Notes under the pieces: generated by a model
The model's database searches: none
Told to the model about the DNA's origin: nothing
What the model saw: the letters and a program-made list of their open reading frames with translations, nothing else
In this document: piece by piece, positions 32,138-38,148 of the stretch
Layout of the letters: each line of letters opens with the position of its first letter
Numbering within the stretch: the stretch's first letter is position 1
Position numbers and translations under genes: made by a program
NCBI GenBank assembly: GCA_045629005.1
Contig: JAZQQJ010000071.1
Location: 1 to 38,148, forward strand
DNA: 38,148 nucleotides
Source: RGIG3528 sp045629005
GTDB taxonomy: Bacteria; Bacillota; Clostridia; Lachnospirales; Lachnospiraceae
Direction: 5' to 3'

Positions 32138-33013
32138 TTACCAAGCTATTTTTTCGGGCCCGTTTTCCGTTACGAGTACCTGGTATTCCCACTGTGCTGA
32201 CGGAAGTCCGTCATCTGTGTAAATCTCCCAGTCGTTTTCGTCTGTGCAATATATGCCTTCTTTGCCCATATTTACCATGGGTTCGATTGTAAACATCATG
32301 CCGGGAACGAGAAGCATGTCTGTTCCTTTTTTAGTATGATAGCCAACCCAAGGCTCTTCATGGAATTTAATGCCAACGCCATGGCCACCGATTTCACGTA
32401 CAATGGTAAAGCCGTTTTTGTATGCATGATCGTGCACAGCCTGGCCCATATCTCCGAGGAAACCCCATGGCTTAACTGCTTCAAAGCCAAGGTCGCAGCA
32501 TTCCTTTGTAACATCTACGAGCTTTTTTACCTTCGGGTCTACATTTCCAATGCAGAACATCCTGGACGAGTCTGAAAAATACCCGTCCAGAATGGTTGAA
32601 CAGTCAACATTTATAATGTCGCCCGATTTAAGAATTACCTTGTCTGAAGGAAATCCATGACAAACCTGGTCATTTACGGAGGTGCACACACTGTACGGAA
32701 ATCCTTCATAATTCAGCGGTGCGGGGATTCCGCCCATTTTTGTTGTCATATTATAGACAATACGGTCAATTTCTCCCGTTGTCATTCCTTCATGAATGTG
32801 GTCCTGAATGTAATCCAGCACCGCAACGTTAATCTTAGCGCTTTCTTTAATTTTACGTATTTGCTCCGGTGTTTTTATAAGATCCCTTGTGGGAACTTTA
32901 TGCATCGCCAGTTTATATTTTTTAATGCGGGCGTCCATGCTCATGTGACAATCGTTGTACATCTTACCGCTGCCGCACCAACAGGGATCGTCTGGTCTGT
33001 ATTTCTTTGACAT
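32138..33013 (-). CDS. map: Type I methionine aminopeptidase with SEC-C zinc motif
   Basis: A 291-residue enzyme that removes the initiator Met from nascent proteins. An N-terminal SEC-C type zinc motif (DDPCWCGSGKMYNDCH; Cys11, Cys13, Cys22, His23) is added before the catalytic domain, as in one subgroup of bacterial enzymes. The metal ligands are in INVDCSTILDGYFSDSSR, GGHGVGIKFHEEP, FTIEPMVN and WEYQVLVTENGPE. The motif may bring the enzyme to the ribosome, by analogy with SecA. GGTGAT precedes the start. Confidence 0.95.
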   Translation of the reverse strand: MSKKYRPDDPCWCGSGKMYNDCHMSMDARIKKYKLAMHKVPTRDLIKTPEQIRKIKESAKINVAVLDYIQDHIHEGMTTGEIDRIVYNMTTKMGGIPAPLNYEGFPYSVCTSVNDQVCHGFPSDKVILKSGDIINVDCSTILDGYFSDSSRMFCIGNVDPKVKKLVDVTKECCDLGFEAVKPWGFLGDMGQAVHDHAYKNGFTIVREIGGHGVGIKFHEEPWVGYHTKKGTDMLLVPGMMFTIEPMVNMGKEGIYCTDENDWEIYTDDGLPSAQWEYQVLVTENGPEKIAW

Positions 33014-33082
33014 TTTATCACCGGTCCTTGTGTTTCAAAATTATTTGCAGATATTCTAAACCTGCTAATATAGGATATGTAT

Positions 33083-34372
33083 CTATTTGCCTGATACTAC
33101 AATGCCGTCAAAAGCCATGTACGGAATAACGCTTCCGCCGTCGAGACGTACTTCCTTTGAAATATCAACGAGGTTATTGAGCATCTCGAAGAGATTGCCG
33201 TTAATCATTGTTTCTGAAAGAGGCTTTGTAATCTTACCGTCTTCAATGAGGAAGCTGTTCTTTGCAACGCCTGAGAAATCACCGTTTACTGCGGGCTCGC
33301 CACCTGAGAACTCGCCAACAAGAATACCCTTCTTAACGCCTTTGATGATTTCGTCAATGGACTTTTCACCTGCTCCTACAACAAGGTTGTTGCCGTTGTT
33401 CTTTTCTCTTTCAAAGCCGGTCTTTCTTGCAATGTAATCACTGATTCCAAAATTCTTTACTACGCCGTCTTTAATGAAATCGTAGGGCTCAGCCTTATAT
33501 CCGTCGCAAAGAGGTGCATATGTTACTATTCTGTCGTCTTCTGTAACAAAACGGAAATTGATTCTTTCATCCGCAACCTTCTGATTCAGCTTATCAAGCC
33601 ATACTGAAGTCTTTTCAAGAACTGTCGTTCCACCTGTAAGTCCGCTTATAATGTACACGAAATTCTGGAGAATGGAAGGTGTGCAAACCATTGTTCCTGT
33701 GAATTTTTCGGTAAGAGGCTCTGCATCAAGCTGCTTGATTGCTGTTTCAACACACTGTCTGAAATCGGAAATCTCGATAAACGGTGTATCAAGCTCTTTG
33801 AAGGATGCTCCTGTGTATGCGAGTCCTGTTGTCTTTTCTCCGTCGTGTCCGGAAATTTCAAGTGTAACAGAATAGCTTCCTCTTCTTAACTTGCATTCTG
33901 TACCGTTCGTGTTCATATACAAGGAATCAAGCTTGTTATGATCAACGATGATGGCAACAATCTGAATCTTCGGATATTCTTTTTCAAGTGTCTCTTTAAG
34001 TTCAATTGTACGTGTAAAGAGCTTGTCTTCATCGGACTCATATACGCCCTGGTCGCTTTCAAGGAAGCCCTGATTTTCTGCAAGAACATTTGCGTCATCT
34101 GCTTCGCCTGATTCAGCAGCTTCAACTGCGCTGTTTACGGCGTTTATAATGTCATTTTCAGTAAGCTTGTTTGTTGCGTAAACGCCTTTTTTCTTATTTT
34201 TGTATACCTGAACAGTAACATCCTCATTAAAAAGTGTTCTGTAAAGTGTGAACTCTCCACCTTCAAGGTTGAATTCTTTTTTCTCAGACTGTGAAACAGA
34301 AACAAAACCTTCGTCAGCTTTTTGTCTGATGAGCTCAATTGCTTTATTTGAAAGATATTTTAAGTCTGCCAT
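33083..34372 (-). CDS. tldE: TldE/PmbA-family metalloprotease partner
   Basis: A 429-residue protein of the TldD/PmbA family. Together with TldD it forms a heterodimer that degrades or matures peptides; in Escherichia coli the pair processes microcin B17. This member lacks the HExxxH zinc motif, as TldE proteins do. Conserved segments include YGVYATNKLT-like KKGVYATNKLTENDI, IMTSPS-like CTPSILQNFVYI and DGIVVSGK at the end. GGAGG is 8 bases before the start, and tldD ends one base upstream, so the two are translated together. Confidence 0.9.
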   Translation of the reverse strand: MADLKYLSNKAIELIRQKADEGFVSVSQSEKKEFNLEGGEFTLYRTLFNEDVTVQVYKNKKKGVYATNKLTENDIINAVNSAVEAAESGEADDANVLAENQGFLESDQGVYESDEDKLFTRTIELKETLEKEYPKIQIVAIIVDHNKLDSLYMNTNGTECKLRRGSYSVTLEISGHDGEKTTGLAYTGASFKELDTPFIEISDFRQCVETAIKQLDAEPLTEKFTGTMVCTPSILQNFVYIISGLTGGTTVLEKTSVWLDKLNQKVADERINFRFVTEDDRIVTYAPLCDGYKAEPYDFIKDGVVKNFGISDYIARKTGFEREKNNGNNLVVGAGEKSIDEIIKGVKKGILVGEFSGGEPAVNGDFSGVAKNSFLIEDGKITKPLSETMINGNLFEMLNNLVDISKEVRLDGGSVIPYMAFDGIVVSGK

Positions 34373-34373
34373 A

Positions 34374-35759
34374 TTATCTTCCTCCAATCGTAATCTTACA
34401 TCTGAGTGCGGGACCACCCATACCTACGGGCATCGGCTGTTTCTTGCCGCACATACCTGAGCTTGCCCATGTAATCTTGTCAGAAACCATATCAACGGTC
34501 TTGAGCATATCAAATGCAACTCCCATAACAGTTGTATCAAGGAGTGCGCGTCCAATTTTACCGTTTTTGATTTCGTAGCCTTCAATAACACCGAACATGA
34601 ATTCGCCTGTAAGGTCAGCCTGTCCGTTGTTTGAATTGATGAGATAATATCCGTCATCTACCGATGCAATCATATCTTCAAGCTTATCCTTGCCGGGAAG
34701 AATTGCTGTATTTCTCATTCTGATAAGAGGTTCGTCGGAGAATGACCATGCTCTTGCATTACCGTCAGGCTCAACACCGTAAAGTGCAGCGCTTTCACGG
34801 TTGTTCATGTATCCTGTGAGAATGCCGTCTTTAATGATAACTGCGTCCTTTGCGGCAACACCTTCATCATCGATATATACCGGAAGAGGTGCTGTTTCGC
34901 CAAGTGCAGTGTGTGCGAAGTCTATCATTGTAACCTTTTCTGATGCAACCTGCTTATTGAGGCATGGACCCGCAACAGAGCCGCCACGAACAAGATCTGC
35001 TTCTGTTGTATGACCTACGGCTTCGTGAGAAAGCATACCTGTCATCATTCCGTCAAGAATAACGGTCTTAAGACCTGCTTCAGGATAAATACCTTCTGTT
35101 TTTTTCATGAGTGCCTGATATTCTTCTTCGAGTTCAGGCTTATACTGGTCAAGGTCCGAGAAGTAATCATTGAAACAGCCTGCCCCGCCAAATACTCTGA
35201 AAGCGTCTACGGGCTTGCCTTCTTTGGACATAGCTGTCATGAAAACATAAATATATGCTCTGGGTGATGTAACGTGACCGTCGCATGCATCCGATGTGTA
35301 AATGATTTTTTCCATGGAGTCTTCGGAATAAATTACCTGACGGCTCACAAGATTCGGATATGTCTTTGCAATATAATCATCAAGCTCTTTCGTCTTTTCA
35401 ATGATACGTTTCTGCTCTGTATCAATGATTTCTCTTCTGTAAGGAACGAATCCTCCTTGAAGTGAAGGTACTACTATTGATTTCTTATCAATGTGTCCTG
35501 CCATAAAATGTGCATTCTTTGTAGCTGCTTTCAAAACAGCATCTGCCATCTCGCTTGAGTACTCTGCAGAAGAAGAAAATCCGCAAAGACCGTTCTTGCG
35601 TACACGTGCACTGATACCGGATTGCTCTGTACGCACGTTGCTTACAAGGTTTCCCTGTGCGTAAACAACAACTCTGCGTCTGTTTTCCTGTGCTCGAAGT
35701 TCGGTTGAAACCCCTGTGTCAAACAACGCTTTTTTGTCTTTTAAAAAGTCTTGTAACAT
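34374..35759 (-). CDS. tldD: TldD-family zinc metalloprotease
   Basis: A 461-residue catalytic partner of TldE. The zinc-binding HExxxHxxxxD motif is visible as HEAVGHTTEAD. Other family motifs are SGISARV, RGGSVAGPCLNKQVASEKVT, DDEGVAAKDAVIIKDG and TDTTVMGV-like LLDTTVMGVAFDML. The frame is open 60 codons further upstream, but the start at 35759 has AAAGGGT before it and matches the usual TldD length. The upstream part lies inside the leader. The last codons (GGR) are the tldE ribosome binding site. A promoter and a long stem-loop leader precede it. Confidence 0.92.
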   Translation of the reverse strand: MLQDFLKDKKALFDTGVSTELRAQENRRRVVVYAQGNLVSNVRTEQSGISARVRKNGLCGFSSSAEYSSEMADAVLKAATKNAHFMAGHIDKKSIVVPSLQGGFVPYRREIIDTEQKRIIEKTKELDDYIAKTYPNLVSRQVIYSEDSMEKIIYTSDACDGHVTSPRAYIYVFMTAMSKEGKPVDAFRVFGGAGCFNDYFSDLDQYKPELEEEYQALMKKTEGIYPEAGLKTVILDGMMTGMLSHEAVGHTTEADLVRGGSVAGPCLNKQVASEKVTMIDFAHTALGETAPLPVYIDDEGVAAKDAVIIKDGILTGYMNNRESAALYGVEPDGNARAWSFSDEPLIRMRNTAILPGKDKLEDMIASVDDGYYLINSNNGQADLTGEFMFGVIEGYEIKNGKIGRALLDTTVMGVAFDMLKTVDMVSDKITWASSGMCGKKQPMPVGMGGPALRCKITIGGR

Positions 35760-35798
35760 TTTTTTACCCTTTCTTTCATACCTATTTGAACCCAACAC

Positions 35799-35854
35799 AA
35801 CAAATGAAATGCTTTCAGATTTGCTTTTAATTTTATTGAAAGGCTTCATTTGTT
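35799..35854 (-). promoter_or_regulatory. Imperfect long stem-loop in the tldD leader
   Basis: Arms at 35799-35817 and 35837-35854 (left starts AACAAATGAA, right ends TTCATTTGTT) pair over about 16 positions with a 2-3 base internal loop and a 19-base terminal loop. No T-run follows, so it is not a terminator. It lies between the promoter and the ribosome binding site and could affect stability or translation. Confidence 0.5.
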
Positions 35855-35867
35855 TTCCAACAATGCA

Positions 35868-35895
35868 AGTATACCACATATATTTTTCGTGTCTA
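35868..35895 (-). promoter_or_regulatory. Promoter of tldD-tldE
   Basis: TAGACA (35890-35895), 16 bases, then TATACT (35868-35873), with TGG just before the -10. It gives a leader of about 100 bases. Confidence 0.7.
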
Positions 35896-35977
35896 TAAAG
35901 TATGGGTAAGTGGGCAAAAAAAAGCACTAAGATACACATATTTCATATGTTTCATGTGTTTGTTTATTACTTCTTAA

Positions 35978-36007
35978 TTGAATAAGCGCATACAATTTTG
36001 ATAAAAT
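35978..36007 (+). promoter_or_regulatory. Possible promoter of the barnase-barstar pair
   Basis: TTGAAT (35978-35983), 18 bases, then TAAAAT (36002-36007). Another -10 candidate, TACAAT at 35991-35996, has no good -35. The call is tentative. Confidence 0.4.
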
Positions 36008-36039
36008 AAAATGGCGTATGAGGATGAAAGGATTTTATT

Positions 36040-36753
36040 ATGAAGTTTTTTAAAAAATGGCTGCTACCACTATTATTTGGCGTTGCAGCTATGTTCATGC
36101 TTACCGGATGCAGTCTTGACGATGCAATCGATATTTTAGATGCAGTTGATTCCGTTCTGGTTGATGGTGACAATTATTATTCGAACGAAAACAGTAATTA
36201 CAATGAGCCTACTTTAGCTCTTGTAACGCTGACACCAACGCCTGAAGCAACAGCTACAACTGCTCCGAAAGCAACTGCTACAGAGGCTCCAAAGGCAACT
36301 GCTACATCAACACCTACAAGCACGCCTAAGCCAACCGCAACAACAAAGCCTACAAATACCCCTAAGCCAACTGCTACAGCTACACCGGTTCCTACCAAAG
36401 CAGCAATTGACGAAAATGGAAGCTATGATTCAAAGGACGAGGTTGCGCTTTATATTCACACTTATGGTAAGCTTCCAAAGAACTACATCACAAAAAAAGA
36501 AGCGGAGGCTCTCGGGTGGACAGGCGGTTCTGTTGAAAAATATGCAAAGGGTAAATGTCTTGGCGGACACAGTTTCGGAAATTACGAAGGCTTACTTCCA
36601 AAGAAAAGCGGACGTAAATATTATGAATGCGATATAGACACTCTTGGAAAGAGTTCGAGAGGTGCAAAGCGTATCGTTTATTCAAATGACGGTTTGATTT
36701 ATTACACTGATGACCATTATGAATCATTCACTTTATTATACGGCGAGCCATAA
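36040..36753 (+). CDS. Barnase-type guanyl-specific ribonuclease, surface lipoprotein form
   Basis: A 237-residue lipoprotein. The signal peptide ends in MLTG-C (Cys24). A Thr/Pro/Ala spacer covers about residues 57-122. The barnase domain (about 128-235) aligns well with Bacillus barnase: YITKKEAEALGW, LPKKSGRKYYECDI, RIVYSND and TDDHYESFT. Catalytic equivalents present are Lys152 (K27), Glu196 (E73), Arg207 and Arg211 (R83, R87) and His226 (H102). The equivalent of barnase Arg59, which contacts guanine and barstar, is Tyr182. Barnase is normally released; here it should stay attached to the membrane outside. AAAGGA is 7-8 bases before the start. A barstar gene follows 31 bases later. Confidence 0.92.
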   Translation: MKFFKKWLLPLLFGVAAMFMLTGCSLDDAIDILDAVDSVLVDGDNYYSNENSNYNEPTLALVTLTPTPEATATTAPKATATEAPKATATSTPTSTPKPTATTKPTNTPKPTATATPVPTKAAIDENGSYDSKDEVALYIHTYGKLPKNYITKKEAEALGWTGGSVEKYAKGKCLGGHSFGNYEGLLPKKSGRKYYECDIDTLGKSSRGAKRIVYSNDGLIYYTDDHYESFTLLYGEP

Positions 36754-36784
36754 AAGCTATTTTGTTTATTAAGAAAGGAAATAC

Positions 36785-37060
36785 ATGAGATCTGTAACCA
36801 TTTCATCCGAAAACGTATCTTCTAAAGAAGAATTATTTGATGTTATAAAGAAGGGATTTTCACTTCCGCAGTATTGTGGTCATAATCTGGATGCAATATA
36901 CGACTGCCTTGGTGATATATTTGAAGAATTTGAAATAAGTGTAGATATGGACGAAAAGCTTCGTAACGCACTTGGAGATTATCTGGACAGCTTTATTTCA
37001 CTGCTTTCCGACCTGGACGATGAGAATCCGAACCTGATACTCAATATGAACTACATGTAA
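36785..37060 (+). CDS. Barstar-family ribonuclease inhibitor
   Basis: A 91-residue cytosolic protein, the size of barstar (about 90). LPQYCGHNLDAIYDCLGD matches the barstar binding helix. Asp36 and Asp40 stand for barstar Asp35 and Asp39, which fill the barnase active site; Trp38 is replaced by Tyr39. The position of barstar Glu76, which pairs with barnase Arg59, appears to be Asp in SDLDDEN. It would neutralise the ribonuclease before export. AAGGAAAT precedes the start. The stop codon is the first part of a 19-base inverted repeat. Confidence 0.92.
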   Translation: MRSVTISSENVSSKEELFDVIKKGFSLPQYCGHNLDAIYDCLGDIFEEFEISVDMDEKLRNALGDYLDSFISLLSDLDDENPNLILNMNYM

Positions 37061-37255
37061 AAAAGTTACTATTCACGACTTAATACACGTAATATGTAAG
37101 ATGCATGCTTGCTTGTAATCTTACATATTTGTGGATTAAGTCATGGAGGCTGTTCAAATCACATGAGTAGGCGATAAAGCCACGAAGTGGCGACTGACTG
37201 TGAAGCAGGCAGCGCATACGAATGGATTTGGACAGACGTGAATAGTAACTTTTTT
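37059..37255. repeat. Nested inverted-repeat element (possible structured RNA or non-autonomous mobile repeat)
   Basis: Perfect 19-base arms AAAAAAGTTACTATTCACG (37059-37077) and its complement (37237-37255) enclose 159 bases. Inside are a second long imperfect hairpin (37078-37102 with 37118-37141), a third pair CTGTTCAAATC/GATTTGGACAG (37150-37160 with 37225-37235, one G-U) and a small hairpin GCCAC-GAA-GTGGC (37179-37191). The pairs nest into a branched fold closed by the outer arms, and the plus strand ends in T6 like a terminator. The left arm includes the last bases of the barstar stop codon. I do not recognise it as a named RNA family. Confidence 0.8.
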
Positions 37256-37262
37256 AGATTCA

Positions 37263-37295
37263 TTAATCCACGTAATATGTAAGATGCAAGCTTGC
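37263..37295 (+). repeat. Second partial copy of the inner hairpin arm
   Basis: These 33 bases match 37080-37112 at 31 positions, in direct orientation and 183 bases away. The partner arm is missing here, so this is a fragment of a related element. Confidence 0.85.
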
Positions 37296-37382
37296 AGTGC
37301 TCCTCCTTTTTTTGCAGATGTGGCTTCGCCTTAAGCGGGTTACTTTGTGATGTAGGCGATAGTATAATTTTGGCAAAAAAAT

Positions 37383-37407
37383 AAAAAAGGTACGTAGACC
37401 TTTTTTT
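37383..37407 (-). terminator. Terminator of the rRNA-tRNA operon
   Basis: On the minus strand AAAAAAGGT-CTACGT-ACCTTTTTT forms a stem with a 6-base loop that runs into its own T-run. It lies 12 bases after the last tRNA gene. Confidence 0.75.
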
Positions 37408-37418
37408 GTAATAAAAGA

Positions 37419-37491
<73 letters not shown>

Positions 37492-37511
37492 ATGTGCTTC
37501 TTTATAAAAAG

Positions 37512-37585
37512 TTGCGGGAGTAGGATTTGAACCTACGACCTTTGGGTTATGAGCCCAACGAGCTTCCAGACTGCTCCACCCCGCG
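37512..37585 (-). tRNA. Initiator tRNA-fMet(CAT)
   Basis: A 74-base cloverleaf with anticodon loop CTCATAA. The first acceptor position is an unpaired C against A, and three G-C pairs end the anticodon stem (GGG/CCC). Both are marks of the initiator, so this is not elongator Met. Confidence 0.93.
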
Positions 37586-37628
37586 ACGTTGTGCTTTACC
37601 TCTAGGTTTGTCCCTTTTGATAAAACAA

Positions 37629-37710
37629 TGGATGGGGAAGGATTCGAACCTTCGAAAGCGTCGCTAACAGATTTACAGTCTGCCCCCTTTGGCCACTCGG
37701 GAATCCATCC
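37629..37710 (-). tRNA. tRNA-Tyr(GTA)
   Basis: An 82-base gene with anticodon loop CTGTAAA, a long variable arm as in bacterial tRNA-Tyr, T loop TTCGAAT and discriminator A. The seventh acceptor position looks like an A-C mismatch. Confidence 0.94.
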
Positions 37711-37721
37711 ATATAAGAAAA

Positions 37722-37794
37722 AGCCGATGATCGGACTCGAACCGATAACCTGCTGATTACAAATCAGCTGCTCTGCCAATTGAGCCACATCGGC
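37722..37794 (-). tRNA. tRNA-Thr(TGT)
   Basis: A 73-base cloverleaf with acceptor GCCGATG/CATCGGC, anticodon stem GCTGA/TCAGC, loop TTTGTAA and discriminator T. Confidence 0.95.
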
Positions 37795-37797
37795 ATA

Positions 37798-37870
37798 TGG
37801 AAGTTACAGGGCTCGAACCTGTGACCCTCTGCTTGTAAGGCAGATGCTCTCCCAGCTGAGCTAAACTTCC
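37798..37870 (-). tRNA. tRNA-Val(TAC)
   Basis: A 73-base cloverleaf with acceptor GGAAGTT/AACTTCC, anticodon loop CTTACAA and discriminator A. It lies 3 bases from tRNA-Thr. Confidence 0.95.
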
Positions 37871-37880
37871 AAACTTTTAG

Positions 37881-37954
37881 CGACCCAGACGAGACTCGAA
37901 CTCGTGACCTCCGCCGTGACAGGGCGGCGCTCTAACCAACTGACCCACTGGGCC
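37881..37954 (-). tRNA. tRNA-Asp(GTC)
   Basis: A 74-base cloverleaf with acceptor GGCCCAG/CTGGGTC (one G-U), anticodon loop CTGTCAC and discriminator G, the Asp identity base. It is the first tRNA after 23S. Confidence 0.95.
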
Positions 37955-38027
37955 TTTTTATAACAAATGTCAGATTGTACCCTGACAACTACACATTTAG
38001 ATCATCCAACTTATTTAAGAACCTTAT

Positions 38028-38148
38028 GGTTAAGCCCTCGACCTATTAGTATGGGTCAGCTGCGTACATTACTGCACTTCCACCTCCCACCTATCAACCT
38101 TATCGTCTTTAAGGGGTCTTACTAGCTTATGCTATGGGATATCTTATC
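38028..38148 (-). rRNA. 23S ribosomal RNA, 3' end (truncated by window)
   Basis: The minus strand reads the highly conserved 23S end: GTGGAAGTGCAGTAATG, ACCCATACTAATAGGTCGAG and GGCTTAACC. The exact 3' end is set at about 38028 from the last conserved bases. The gene continues beyond the window. The 73 bases between it and tRNA-Asp contain only a small hairpin (TGTCAG/CTGACA, 37968-37987) and no 5S rRNA. Confidence 0.95.

Larger units (their letters stand above)
37061..37418. other. 358-base gene-free stretch between barstar and the tRNA cluster
   Basis: It contains the nested inverted-repeat element, a second partial copy of its inner arm (37263-37295), short patches similar to the element's middle (GTAGGCGATA near 37352 and GTGGCTTCGCC near 37319), and the tRNA terminator at 37383-37407. 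No open reading frame here looks real. Confidence 0.7.

Noticed and set aside
35760..35939. 60-codon N-terminal extension of tldD
   Set aside because: It covers the promoter and leader hairpin; the internal start has AAAGGGT and gives the normal TldD length.

Overview
The window looks like a chromosomal segment of a Lachnospiraceae-type member of Clostridia. The signs are Firmicute-style GGAGG ribosome binding sites, Gram-positive lipoprotein and Thr/Pro-rich surface proteins, a ClpC-type chaperone, GH3 and CE2 sugar enzymes, and tRNA genes without encoded CCA. This assignment comes from reading sequence, not from a database search. Most of the segment is core housekeeping DNA. The accessory signals lie at the two ends and in a few intergenic regions.

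Layout. 1-285: the left end of an IS200/IS605-like element cut by the window edge, then a solitary tRNA-Trp with its own promoter and terminator. 478-2648: a cytosolic esterase converging on radA with a 2-base gap. 2735-10364: a minus-strand block with a large SH3/glucosaminidase wall hydrolase, a membrane-anchored cohesin/cadherin-like protein, clpC, and a 134-residue protein of unknown function with its own promoter. 10455-13354: the purine genes purM-purN-purD. 13660-15489: typA. 15530-18684: a feruloyl-esterase-like lipoprotein, an SPFH protein and class II fructose-bisphosphate aldolase, all on the minus strand and each apparently a separate unit. 18805-24300: a tight minus-strand run of a CotH-like lipoprotein, surE, trmB, a D-Ala-D-Ala carboxypeptidase and a DUF402 protein. 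24499-25746: a two-gene unit of a stand-alone LytTR regulator and a LiaF-like membrane protein, with a textbook LytTR-type 9-12-9 direct repeat just upstream. 25823-26836: an S66 LD-carboxypeptidase.

26989-30981: an operon for intracellular sugar-polymer breakdown (GH3 glycosidase, CE2 acetylesterase) with trmO overlapping its end. This run converges on, and overlaps, an aldo/keto reductase with a ferredoxin tail. Between that reductase and map lies a 57-bp tandem repeat with a perfect palindrome in each unit. 33083-35759: a tldD-tldE pair. 36040-37060: a barnase-barstar pair in which the barnase is a lipoprotein on a Thr/Pro stalk. 37059-37295: a nested inverted-repeat element starting inside the barstar stop codon, plus a second partial copy. 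37419-38148: the end of an rRNA operon on the minus strand, 23S followed by Asp-Val-Thr-Tyr-fMet-Phe tRNA genes with no 5S gene after 23S.

The strongest candidates for something undescribed are the surface-tethered barnase-barstar pair with its flanking structured element, the LytTR/LiaF-like unit with its operator, and the palindromic tandem repeat at 32023-32133.
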